DNA of 64,000 nucleotides, from assembly GCF_900167225.1 (NCBI RefSeq), contig NZ_FUXH01000002.1:1-64000 (forward strand), given 5' to 3'. Every line of letters starts with the position of its first letter. Within the stretch, counting starts at the first letter, position 1. Made by a program: the position numbers and the translations under genes. The DNA is from Porphyromonas crevioricanis (GTDB taxonomy: Bacteria > Bacteroidota > Bacteroidia > Bacteroidales > Porphyromonadaceae). Shown piece by piece: positions 1-7,330 of this stretch. Below the pieces are notes generated by a model. That model was not told where the DNA came from. It searched no databases and was given only the letters and a program-made list of their open reading frames with translations.

Positions 1-272
1 TGTCGTCGCTTACGCTCGAAGGTTGTAAGATCGACAAGCCGGCCGGAGCTGTATGGAATACCTCTAAGCATGCAGTCTGCGATGCTTCCGGCAATATTAT
101 CACATCGCAAGTTGTCATCAAGCCTAACACAATCGGCATTGAGCGCATCAGTCCGAACGAGCCGGGTTATCGTAGCATATACAGCATCGAGGGCGTGAAG
201 ATCGATATCCCATTTGAGCAATTGCCTTCCGGTGTGTACATCGTAGATGGCAAGAAAGTACTCAAGATGTAA
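1..272 (+). CDS. C-terminal end of a T9SS-type surface protein (partial)
   Basis: The frame is open from the first bases (codons begin at base 3) to a TAA at 270-272, so only about the last 89 residues are present. They end in a pattern typical of Bacteroidota T9SS sorting domains: a short strand with YSIEGVKI, then LPSGVYIVDGKKVLKM. The piece before it (LEGCKIDKPAGAVW, then a DASGNII segment) matches the end of each repeat in the gene at 805-2352, which has LRGGCAIRQPKGAVF and DALGQVV. The two genes are therefore tandem paralogues. The product is presumably exported across the outer membrane and anchored at the surface. The function of the body is unknown. Confidence 0.75.
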   Translation, partial: SSLTLEGCKIDKPAGAVWNTSKHAVCDASGNIITSQVVIKPNTIGIERISPNEPGYRSIYSIEGVKIDIPFEQLPSGVYIVDGKKVLKM

Positions 273-298
273 TATTGCAATCGAGGATGGCGGTGCAT

Positions 299-405
299 TA
301 GAATACGCAAACTGCTGTGTTACTTGTGACATTCGGCTTTGGGTTGCATACTCCGGCATGATCTCTTCAGCCTCCATCTTAGCACCTTGCATTTTGCGCA
401 TTCTA
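299..405 (+). repeat. Dispersed intergenic repeat, copy A (diverged)
   Basis: This is the most diverged of four copies of a roughly 110-base family. It shares the core GACATTCGG-CTTT near 328-340 and the distal pieces TTGCATACT, CTCCATCTTAG and ATTTTGCGCATTCT. The other copies are at 2559-2660, 24436-24545 and 30444-30560. It lies just after a T9SS gene. Confidence 0.5.
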
Positions 406-421
406 ACTAACGCATCTGAAT

Positions 422-455
422 GGGGCTGTGGCAAAATTCGATTTTGCTACAGCCC
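422..455 (+). terminator. Hairpin terminator-like element
   Basis: GGGGCTGTGGCAAAAT pairs with ATTTTGCTACAGCCCC around a 2-3 base loop, with one mismatch or wobble. A pyrimidine-rich tail follows. Near-identical GGGGCTGTG(C)CAAAA hairpins follow the LRR gene (24295-24330) and, more diverged, the surface-protein run (48038-48074). It probably ends the partial gene at 1-272. Confidence 0.65.
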
Positions 456-804
456 CTTCCTCTCTTTGTAGCCCTTGTGTGTCTTCCATCGAGGCTGCTA
501 ATTCCTGTAACAGAAGGCCCAATTGCGACAATCTCTCTGCTTTTAGAGAGGGGTAGCGGAATTGTCTGACACGATCCAAGCTGGAAGATCGAGAGGAAAG
601 AGGCCTTTCTGTTTTTTGCTAAGAATTTACTAACTTGCTCGCAAGGATCTCCCTTATAGGAAGAGACAAGGAAAGGCCTCTAACCGGAGAGGTAGCTCCT
701 GACGCTATCTCCCACAGGGAGAGATTAGGAGTTCTTGCAATAGCTTCAAGAGGAAAAGGAATGAGCAAGTTCAATTGGAAACCAAGAAAAAGGAGAACGA
801 AAAG

Positions 805-2352
805 ATGAAAAGAACGATTACACTGGGATTATTTTTTGTGTTGTCTGTGTTGTTCTATGCAGTGCAGGCACAGGAGCCGAAGAATTACGGATTTGAAATC
901 AACGGAGAAGTGATAGGCCCCGGGAATTATCAAAATATTACCACTATACCGGGAGTGAGCGGAATGATAAGCTATACCCCCGAAACCAAGGTCTTGAAGA
1001 TGCAGAATGCCGAGCTTCTCAGCATTCGGAACATGGAAAATGAGGGTATGACAATACAGCTCACGGGAAACAATTCTGTCAGGACTACTCGTGAACTCGC
1101 TTTGGCTATGAATGTCTCAACCCGTATCACCGGCCATGGTACGCTGATGGCTGCTTCCAGAAACAATCCGGCCATACTTATTGCTGGTAGCAAGATGGGA
1201 TCTTCTTCGGAATCGAAAACAGTCCTTACCGTAGATGGGGGCTGTACACTGACGGCTATTGGAACTCAAGGAATCTGTGGTAGAGCCGAGGACAAAGGGG
1301 GAGGTTTGATAATAGATGGAGCCACAGTAAAAGCCACAGGAGCCATGGGAGGCTCTGTCGTGGAGTTGCTGTCTTTTGAGCTGAGAGGAGGATGTGCGAT
1401 TCGTCAGCCCAAAGGAGCTGTATTCGATGCAGAGGAAACTCATTCTATTGTCGATGCTCTGGGGCAAGTTGTGAAGACAGAGGTGATAATAGAGCCAATT
1501 GTAGAGGAAGAAGATTATGGTTTCTCGATTGTCGGTATCCCAATCACTTCTCTGAACTACCAGCGTATAGGAGAGATCGAAGGAGTAACGGGAAGTGTCG
1601 TGTATAATCCCCAAACTAAGGTCTTGACCTTAGATGGAGCCTCTATTCAGGCAAGTGGACAGGCCGGCATTTGGAATAGAGAGAATTATGATATGGTGGT
1701 AAGCCTCATGGGGAAGAATAAAATCGTAACCGAATCCAGAAGTTTCGGAGGGATCACTTTTTCCACAAGCGGGCGTATTACTGGCCACGGAGAGCTCGAT
1801 TTGTCTGCGACTTATTCCGGGATCCTATTGGGAAAACCGACAGGACTTAGGATTGACGGAACTTGCAAGCTCGTAATATCCGGTGGTACTTTTGGTATGA
1901 GGGGCTGCAACAAAGAATTTCGAGAGAGTATAAGGATAGATGGGGCTCCATTGCTCAAAGTCATAGGCCTCGGTGGAGGCTCGATAGCAGAGCTGGGGTA
2001 TCTTGGCTTGGAGAATGGATCTCAAATTTGGTTACCTCGGAATGCTCGATTTAGTGGAGAGAAGTGCGCTGTGGTAGATGCCAATGGAGAAATAGTGAAA
2101 ACAGAGATTCTTATCTCCAATGTGGCTCCGGAGTCGGCAGAAAAGGTAGAGACAGAGCCGAGTATAGAGGCTTATACACACGAGGGATATTTGTATCTCA
2201 CGTTGCCATGCAGAGAGACTCTCTATATATATGATTTGAGTGGTGTGTTGCTTAGTTCGGTCAATCTGTCCGCTGGAGAGCATCGTGTCGCCCTGCCGGA
2301 AAGAGCTTTTCTGTTGAGAGTGGGTGACCACATCATGAAAACTCTCGATTGA
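805..2352 (+). CDS. Two-repeat T9SS-type secreted surface protein, function unknown
   Basis: The 515-residue product starts with a signal peptide ending in VQAQ. I chose the ATG at 805 rather than the one at 775 because it begins directly with MKRT and the hydrophobic core. Two repeats of about 200 residues follow (roughly 25-235 and 240-445). Each opens with YGF-I-G, then VSG or VTG, a Y-P-TKVL strand, a RITGHG turn and a glycine-rich pair VTA or KVIG. The C-terminal 70 residues (LYIYDLSGVLLSSVNL, then LLRVGDHIMKTL) resemble a T9SS sorting domain. The partial gene at 1-272 is a paralogue. The repeats look beta-rich. I do not recognise a catalytic domain. Confidence 0.8.
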   Translation: MKRTITLGLFFVLSVLFYAVQAQEPKNYGFEINGEVIGPGNYQNITTIPGVSGMISYTPETKVLKMQNAELLSIRNMENEGMTIQLTGNNSVRTTRELALAMNVSTRITGHGTLMAASRNNPAILIAGSKMGSSSESKTVLTVDGGCTLTAIGTQGICGRAEDKGGGLIIDGATVKATGAMGGSVVELLSFELRGGCAIRQPKGAVFDAEETHSIVDALGQVVKTEVIIEPIVEEEDYGFSIVGIPITSLNYQRIGEIEGVTGSVVYNPQTKVLTLDGASIQASGQAGIWNRENYDMVVSLMGKNKIVTESRSFGGITFSTSGRITGHGELDLSATYSGILLGKPTGLRIDGTCKLVISGGTFGMRGCNKEFRESIRIDGAPLLKVIGLGGGSIAELGYLGLENGSQIWLPRNARFSGEKCAVVDANGEIVKTEILISNVAPESAEKVETEPSIEAYTHEGYLYLTLPCRETLYIYDLSGVLLSSVNLSAGEHRVALPERAFLLRVGDHIMKTLD

Positions 2353-2473
2353 TTTGCTTTTGCAGAAGAAGTCCATAAAGTTAAAAAACGCTTTGAGGGG
2401 ATGTGCAGAGCTCTCGTGTCGAGGCCTGCTCCAGAAATAAACTTAAGGTTGTTCTCCGAGGAGGGGTGTATTG

Positions 2474-2732
2474 GAGACTGTTGCCCTATGCAGCAGTCTC
2501 TATCTATATGTTGTGGTATTTTGCGGACAACCTTTGTGACTGGAGACTGTTGCATAATGAGACTGTTGCGTAATACGGCTTTCGCAGCCTTATTATCGAC
2601 ATTCGGGCTTGATTATACATGACGAGTATTTCTCTCCGCTCCTTCTTAGAGCCTTGTGTTATGCCCGTTTTGTCCAGTCTTAGGCAGGTTTGCGAGCAAA
2701 TCTGCGAAACTGTTGTATGAGGCAACAGTCTC
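2474..2732. repeat. Cluster of GAGACTGTTGC half-sites, direct and inverted
   Basis: Six sites can be read. Forward: 2474-2484, 2543-2553, 2559-2569 and the variant GAAACTGTTGT at 2706-2716. Reverse: GCAGCAGTCTC at 2490-2500 and GCAACAGTCTC at 2722-2732. Two of them form hairpin or operator-like pairs (2474-2500 and 2706-2732). Two are direct repeats 16 bases apart. The last pair lies just upstream of the cbiM promoter box. Confidence 0.7.
2559..2660 (+). repeat. Dispersed intergenic repeat, copy B
   Basis: This copy reads GAGACTGTTGCGTAATACGG, then TTATTATCGACATTCGGGCT and TTATACATGACGAGTATTTC, then a pyrimidine-rich stretch. It aligns with the copies at 24436 and 30444 over most of its length. 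It begins with one of the GAGACTGTTGC half-sites. Confidence 0.65.
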
Positions 2733-2746
2733 TACTGATGATTGTT

Positions 2747-2754
2747 TAACTTTG
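2747..2754 (+). promoter_or_regulatory. Bacteroidota -7 promoter box for the cbi-hem cluster
   Basis: TAACTTTG matches the Bacteroidota consensus TAnnTTTG exactly. No clear TTTG lies at the expected -33 spacing, but the inverted pair GAAACTGTTGT/GCAACAGTCTC occupies that position (2706-2732). Transcription would start near 2761, giving a leader of about 117 bases before cbiM. Confidence 0.6.
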
Positions 2755-2763
2755 TGCCGGGTG

Positions 2764-2836
2764 TGTCCGTTTATCAAAACTTGCTCATTCGGACAATAAG
2801 ACCCATTGCCACAGAGAGTGTGTATCTCGTGTGGCA
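2764..2836 (+). promoter_or_regulatory. Structured 5' leader of cbiM (two hairpins)
   Basis: TGTCCG (2764-2769) can pair with CGGACA (2790-2795). TGCCACAGAG (2807-2816) can pair with CTCGTGTGGCA (2826-2836) with one bulged base. A B12-responsive leader would be expected for a cobalt gene. I do not see the canonical cobalamin-riboswitch core, so the class is unassigned. Confidence 0.4.
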
Positions 2837-2877
2837 TCTGTTTAGAATAAAGCGTTGTTTATCTAATCAAGGAGTAT

Positions 2878-3636
2878 ATGAAAAGGAAAAAACTCACCGC
2901 TCGTCTTTCTATCTTGTCGGCAATAGCTCTGCTTTCCATTCAACCTGCTTCGGCTATGCACATTATGGAGGGATATATGCCTCTGGATTGGTGTGCCATC
3001 TGGTATGCACTCTCTCTTCCGTTTGTTGTGCTGAGTTTTATGTATCTGCGCAGACAGGTCAAGCGTTCTCCCCGTATTCGTATTAGCTTGGGTTTGGCCG
3101 GAGCTTTCGTGTTTGTGCTGTCTGCTCTCAAATTGCCCTCGGTGACAGGGAGTAGTTCGCATTTGACAGGTACAACTCTGGGTACTGTGACTGTAGGTCC
3201 CATGGCTATGCCTCTACTTGGTCTCATTGTTTTGCTTTTTCAGGCTCTTTTGTTGGCTCATGGCGGGATCTCCACCCTTGGAGCGAACGTCTTTTCAATG
3301 GCTGTAGCCGGCCCGTTTGTTGCTTATGCTGTCTATGTATTGTTGGGTAAGATTGGTTTTAATAAGCATGAGATGCTCAGGCACATCAATCTTTTTATTG
3401 CCACTTTTCTCGGCACTATGGCTACCTATACTACCACTTCTTTCCAATTGGCAATTGTCTATCCTGACGCTCAGAGTGGCATCTGGGGGGCGGCCATGAA
3501 GTTCCTCTCTATTTTCGCTGTTACGCAGGTGCCATTGGCTATTCTCGAGGGGATTATTACGGCACTTGTCTTCTCTATCCTGCTCAAACAGGGAGTTAAG
3601 CCTGTGCATATGATGATTGCTGACAATAATAAATAA
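2878..3636 (+). CDS. cbiM: CbiM, substrate-binding membrane subunit of an ECF-type cobalt importer
   Basis: The 252-residue product has an N-terminal signal peptide ending PASA. The CbiM signature MHIMEGYMPL follows at residues 27-36; in this family the mature N-terminal Met-His holds the metal. The second conserved segment, ALKLPSVTGSSSHLTGTTLG, carries another conserved histidine. At least six hydrophobic helices span the rest. It captures Co2+ and works with CbiN and the CbiQ/CbiO parts encoded next. NikM-type nickel transporters are close relatives, but the adjacent CobA and precorrin-type genes favour cobalt. A 13-base gap precedes cbiN, so the two are surely co-transcribed. Confidence 0.93.
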   Translation: MKRKKLTARLSILSAIALLSIQPASAMHIMEGYMPLDWCAIWYALSLPFVVLSFMYLRRQVKRSPRIRISLGLAGAFVFVLSALKLPSVTGSSSHLTGTTLGTVTVGPMAMPLLGLIVLLFQALLLAHGGISTLGANVFSMAVAGPFVAYAVYVLLGKIGFNKHEMLRHINLFIATFLGTMATYTTTSFQLAIVYPDAQSGIWGAAMKFLSIFAVTQVPLAILEGIITALVFSILLKQGVKPVHMMIADNNK

Positions 3637-3649
3637 CAAGGAGAGAGCT

Positions 3650-3937
3650 ATGAAGAATTTGTCTAATCGTATTATACTGTCTTTGCTTGCGCTGTTGGCG
3701 TTGGCTGTCCCCATTGTCGGGATTTTTGTGGATTTCGGAGGAGGTACGGATGATGCTGCCGGAGAGATGATCGGGCAGATCACGCCCGGTTTCGAGCCTT
3801 CCGATCGTAGCTTTGGTATCTCTCCAAGTGAGGAGGCCGAGCCTTGGCTTTTTGTGTTGCAAATACTAATCGGGCTTATTCTCTTTGCTATAGCTCTCTA
3901 TGCATTGAATAAGAATCACAAGAGAGAGCAGCGGTAG
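3650..3937 (+). CDS. cbiN: CbiN, small accessory subunit of the cobalt importer
   Basis: The product has 95 residues with two membrane segments (about 6-24 and 66-86) and an extracytoplasmic loop containing VDFGGGTDDAAGEMI and PGFEP-D. This is the usual CbiN plan. I use the ATG at 3650, preceded by AAGGAGAGAGCT, a rare good Shine-Dalgarno match here. An earlier in-frame ATG at 3617 would overlap the end of cbiM. CbiN is needed with CbiM for metal loading in known systems. Confidence 0.9.
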   Translation: MKNLSNRIILSLLALLALAVPIVGIFVDFGGGTDDAAGEMIGQITPGFEPSDRSFGISPSEEAEPWLFVLQILIGLILFAIALYALNKNHKREQR

Positions 3938-3998
3938 GTGAGTAGCGAATTTCTTTCTCCCTCCAATACCGGAACGTGGGTTTCTTAAACCTAAGATA

Positions 3999-6086
3999 AT
4001 GGGTAGCGAAGCATCCTTACTCTCTCCGTTGAAGTATCGGTTTGTACTTCTTTTTGCTCTTTGCTTTTGCGCACTGGTCGTTGTACTCATCTTGCCATCG
4101 GCCAGTTTGCTTCTGGCCATGGCTGCAGTTGTGTACTCCTTGCTACTTATTTTTAAGCGAGAGGAGTTGTCCCGTTTGAAGCATATGACCGCCGTGGCTT
4201 TTGCCTTTATCCTGCTGGGGGTATTGCCTTTGCTTTTCGGGCGCACTGCAGGTGATGACAATGCCTGGCTTTCCTGGTATGGATGGGGTGTGACGGCAGA
4301 TACTTTTCACATGGCTTTGTTGGTTGGCAGTCGTTGCCTGGCTGCCTTTGGGGTCTTACTGACTTTGATGGCATTCTTCCCTATTTATATGATGGCATCG
4401 GAAATGCGGCGCATGGGTATTCCCTCCTTGTTTGTCGATCTTTTTGAACTCATATACAGGTATATCTATGTTCTTTCCGAGACTGCCGAGCATATACGCA
4501 CGGCCCAGATAGCTCGCCTGGGGTATGCTTCGTGGAAGACAAGACTGCATCACTCGGCTCAACTCGTCGGGCAGACTTTGGTATTGGCCTATGACGAAGC
4601 TGATAAGATGTACAACGGACTGCTTTCTCGTGGTTATGACGAAGATGCCAGCAAAGACAAAGAAAAGAGAGATACGAGGGGCACGTCTTTGCTCCCTCAG
4701 ACTGATCAACCGATCTTGCAACTCAAGGATATTTGCTACGGATACGACAAATCGAAAGAGGTCCTTAAGAACTTCAACCTCTCTATCCCTGCCGGTCAGC
4801 GTTTGGCTATATTGGGGCAAAATGGAGCAGGAAAATCCACTCTGTTTCTTTTGCTTAATGGTATCTTTCGCCCATCTGTGGGTAGCATCCGACTTTCCGG
4901 ATTAGAAGTAAGTAGTAGCTCGAAGGATTTGTCCCGACTGCGCAAAGAGGTTGCTTTGGTCTTTCAGAACTCCAACTATCAGTTGTTTACTCCTTCAGTG
5001 CAGGATGAGATTGCTTTTGGGTTGAGGAATATAGGTCTCACAGGGCAGGCTTTGCAGGCTCGTGTGGAGAAGCAGTTGAGAGATTTCGGCCTTGTGGAGA
5101 TGCGGCACACCCCACCGCATAAGCTCAGTGATGGGCAGAAAAAATGGGTCGCTATAGCTGCTGTACTTGCCACGGACCCATCAGTTGTCATATTCGATGA
5201 GCCGACTTCCAACCTCGATTGTTTGTACAGCCGTAAAGTCTTTCGTTTGATGCGACAGCTAAGTCATGAGGGGAAGACAGTGATTCTCTGCACTCATGAT
5301 ATGGATTTGGCATATGAGTGGGCCGAGAGGATCGTGGTGCTGCGCAAGGGAGAGGTTTTGGGCGATGCTACTCCTTCGGAGATTTTTGCCGACACTGCTT
5401 TGTTGCACGAAACGCATCTGGATACACCACGTATGCTCCGCTGTAGCCTGCAGTCGAATACAATTCCTCGGCCGGAAGACTTACCCGGGAGCCCACAGTG
5501 TTACTTACCTCTTTTTATACACAGTGGAGCCGTCCGAGCTCTTATTGTTGGCGGAGGCCGTGGGGCTGCAGCTAAGGCTTCTACACTCACAGCTTGCGGA
5601 TTGCAGACTGATGTTATTGCCACTGAGGTGTGTCCGGATATTCGTCGTTTGAGCGAGGAGAATCGGATAAGCCTATACCTGCGATCTTTTGTGCCGGGAG
5701 ATACACAGCCTTACCGCTTGGTTGTAGCTGCAACGGGAGACAGTCGGCTCGATCATGCAATTTGTCGTGAAGCCGCTGATCACTCCTCCTTGTATGCAAT
5801 GTTGAGTGACCCGGATCGCAGTCTGTTTCATTTCGCAGCCACAGGGCAGCGTGCAGGGATTGAGATCGCTGTGCACAGTCGGTATAGACTGCCGGAATTA
5901 TCCACAGGATTAAGAGACAAAGTGCTAACTTCGTTACCCATTTCTCTCGACGATAGATTGGAAGAGTTGGGTTTGCTTCGAGCCGAATGGATACGAAGCA
6001 AATCACAAGATGAAGCATTGGCCCGGTCACTAAGACTGGCTTATGAAAATAAAGTGAAGAGTTTTATAGATAGTATTACGCTATGA
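3999..6086 (+). CDS. cbiQO: Triple fusion: CbiQ + CbiO ATPase + Met8/SirC-like precorrin-2 dehydrogenase
   Basis: The 695-residue protein joins three parts. Residues 1-225 are CbiQ: hydrophobic helices, then the coupling region with EMRRMGIP and LSRGYDED. Residues about 235-475 are an ABC ATPase with Walker A GQNGAGKST (273-281), signature LSDGQ rather than LSGGQ, and Walker B VVIFDEPTSNLD. Residues about 500-695 match the N-terminal domain of siroheme synthase CysG/Met8: LPLF, a Rossmann VGGGRGAAAKA, VVAATGD, then AVHS before a helical tail. Met8-type enzymes oxidise precorrin-2 to sirohydrochlorin with NAD+, and some insert metal. The stop overlaps the hemA start. At the position of the CysG catalytic aspartate I read serine followed by Asp-Pro, so activity is uncertain. 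CbiQ and CbiO assignments are firm; the third domain is strong by pattern. Confidence 0.88.
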   Translation: MGSEASLLSPLKYRFVLLFALCFCALVVVLILPSASLLLAMAAVVYSLLLIFKREELSRLKHMTAVAFAFILLGVLPLLFGRTAGDDNAWLSWYGWGVTADTFHMALLVGSRCLAAFGVLLTLMAFFPIYMMASEMRRMGIPSLFVDLFELIYRYIYVLSETAEHIRTAQIARLGYASWKTRLHHSAQLVGQTLVLAYDEADKMYNGLLSRGYDEDASKDKEKRDTRGTSLLPQTDQPILQLKDICYGYDKSKEVLKNFNLSIPAGQRLAILGQNGAGKSTLFLLLNGIFRPSVGSIRLSGLEVSSSSKDLSRLRKEVALVFQNSNYQLFTPSVQDEIAFGLRNIGLTGQALQARVEKQLRDFGLVEMRHTPPHKLSDGQKKWVAIAAVLATDPSVVIFDEPTSNLDCLYSRKVFRLMRQLSHEGKTVILCTHDMDLAYEWAERIVVLRKGEVLGDATPSEIFADTALLHETHLDTPRMLRCSLQSNTIPRPEDLPGSPQCYLPLFIHSGAVRALIVGGGRGAAAKASTLTACGLQTDVIATEVCPDIRRLSEENRISLYLRSFVPGDTQPYRLVVAATGDSRLDHAICREAADHSSLYAMLSDPDRSLFHFAATGQRAGIEIAVHSRYRLPELSTGLRDKVLTSLPISLDDRLEELGLLRAEWIRSKSQDEALARSLRLAYENKVKSFIDSITL

Positions 6087-7330
6087 TAGGTCTCATAGGG
6101 ATCAACCACAATACAGCCCCAGTGGAGGTTCGTCAGCAATTTGCCCTGTCTCCGGCCGAAGCCTCGGCCTTTGTAGATGGACTGGTGCAGATGGGGCAAA
6201 TCTTGGGAGCGATTGTTCTTTCCACTTGCAACAGGATAGAGGTCTATTTTGAACATGAAGGATCCGACCCTGCGATTGCAGAAAAGATCAGCGAACGCTT
6301 GCGCACATTCAAGAAGATAGACTATCCCGCAACCCAGTATGTATACAGCCATAGGGGAGAGGAGGTGACATTGCACCTTTTCCGTTTGGCTGCCGGTCTG
6401 GAGTCTATGGTGGTCGGTGAGACACAGATTTTGGGGCAGCTCAAAGATGCTTTTCGGCAGGCTAACGACAACAGCCAAAGTACTTCTATGCTTTCTCGCC
6501 TTTTTCATAAGGCTTTTGAAACAGCCAAAATTATTCGCACGGAATTTATCGTATCCTCCACACCTATCTCGGCAGGTTCGGCTGCCGTAGAGATGATGGA
6601 CGGCTTGCAGGGAGTGGAGCGTGATATGCCGGTTCTTATATTGGGAGCCGGGCAAATGGCCGAAACGATTCTTTCGGCTTTGAGGGCAAAGGGCTATTCT
6701 CAGGTGAAGATGTACAACAGGACTCGAGAGCGAGCAGCCAAAATGGCGGCATTGCACGGTATATCCTATTATTGTGAAGGGGAGTTGCACAAAGCTCTCG
6801 CAGCCTCTCGGCTTATTTTTGTGACCACCTCTGCCCTTACCCCTATTGTGACCCGAAACGAGATGTCGGCAAGAGACCGGGATGTCTTTCTTTTCGATAT
6901 GAGTGTGCCACGCAACATCGAGCCAGAGGTGTCCGATCTGCCATTCACCCATGTCTACACCATAGATGACCTCAAGAGAGAGAATTTAGGACAAGATGTG
7001 CAAGCTCTCGATCATATCGCTATAGAGCGATGTATCTCTGAGAAAGCCAAAGAGTTTTCTTCCTGGGTAGAGGCTTCGCAGTTGCGAGGGATTATAGGCC
7101 GGATCCAGAGCGTGAGCAAGATGTTACTTGAGAAAGAATTGAACAACCTCCCATCGGCTATACCGGCAGAACAAAAGTCGCTGATCGAGGAGCATGACGA
7201 ACATTTCCGCATCACACTCTCTACTGCTGTCATCGCCGCATTGAAAGAAATTACTTCCGATGGGCGAAATATGAAACATGCCGATGCGATCAATGCCCTC
7301 TGTCGGGCAATAGAAAAAAGAGAGGCATGA
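6083..7330 (+). CDS. hemA: Glutamyl-tRNA reductase
   Basis: The enzyme makes glutamate-1-semialdehyde from Glu-tRNA and NADPH, the first step of the C5 tetrapyrrole pathway. The 415-residue length is normal. Seen are GINHNTAPVEVRQ at the start, the catalytic cysteine in LSTCNRIEVYF (C49), HLFRLAAGLESMVVGE with the tRNA-binding region, the NADPH fold LILGAGQMAE, and FDMSVPRNIEP. The start ATGA overlaps the stop of the cbiQO fusion, and the stop overlaps hemC, which argues for translational coupling. In many bacteria HemA is the controlled step; nothing here shows how. Confidence 0.96.
   Translation: MIGLIGINHNTAPVEVRQQFALSPAEASAFVDGLVQMGQILGAIVLSTCNRIEVYFEHEGSDPAIAEKISERLRTFKKIDYPATQYVYSHRGEEVTLHLFRLAAGLESMVVGETQILGQLKDAFRQANDNSQSTSMLSRLFHKAFETAKIIRTEFIVSSTPISAGSAAVEMMDGLQGVERDMPVLILGAGQMAETILSALRAKGYSQVKMYNRTRERAAKMAALHGISYYCEGELHKALAASRLIFVTTSALTPIVTRNEMSARDRDVFLFDMSVPRNIEPEVSDLPFTHVYTIDDLKRENLGQDVQALDHIAIERCISEKAKEFSSWVEASQLRGIIGRIQSVSKMLLEKELNNLPSAIPAEQKSLIEEHDEHFRITLSTAVIAALKEITSDGRNMKHADAINALCRAIEKREA

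Larger units (their letters stand above)
273..804. other. Intergenic region with repeat copy, terminator and nested inverted repeats
   Basis: This 532-base gap has no convincing gene. It holds a diverged copy of the dispersed repeat (299-405), a terminator-like hairpin (422-455), a nested hairpin (GACAAT 527-532 with ATTGTC 561-566, enclosing CTCTCT 533-538 and AGAGAG 545-550) and an 11-base perfect inverted repeat (AGAGGCCTTTC 599-609 with GAAAGGCCTCT 671-681). No TAnnTTTG promoter box was found. Confidence 0.6.
2353..2877. other. Intergenic region upstream of cbiM with repeats, promoter and structured leader
   Basis: This 525-base gap holds six copies of a GAGACTGTTGC half-site (2474-2732), repeat copy B (2559-2660), a promoter box at 2747-2754 and two hairpins in the predicted leader (2764-2795 and 2807-2836). 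Short open frames here have no coding character and in part simply translate the repeat. Confidence 0.6.

Noticed and set aside
2755-2877. Cobalamin riboswitch before cbiM
   Set aside because: GCCAC occurs in a hairpin, but the conserved core and B12 box are not recognisable, so I list only an unassigned structured leader.
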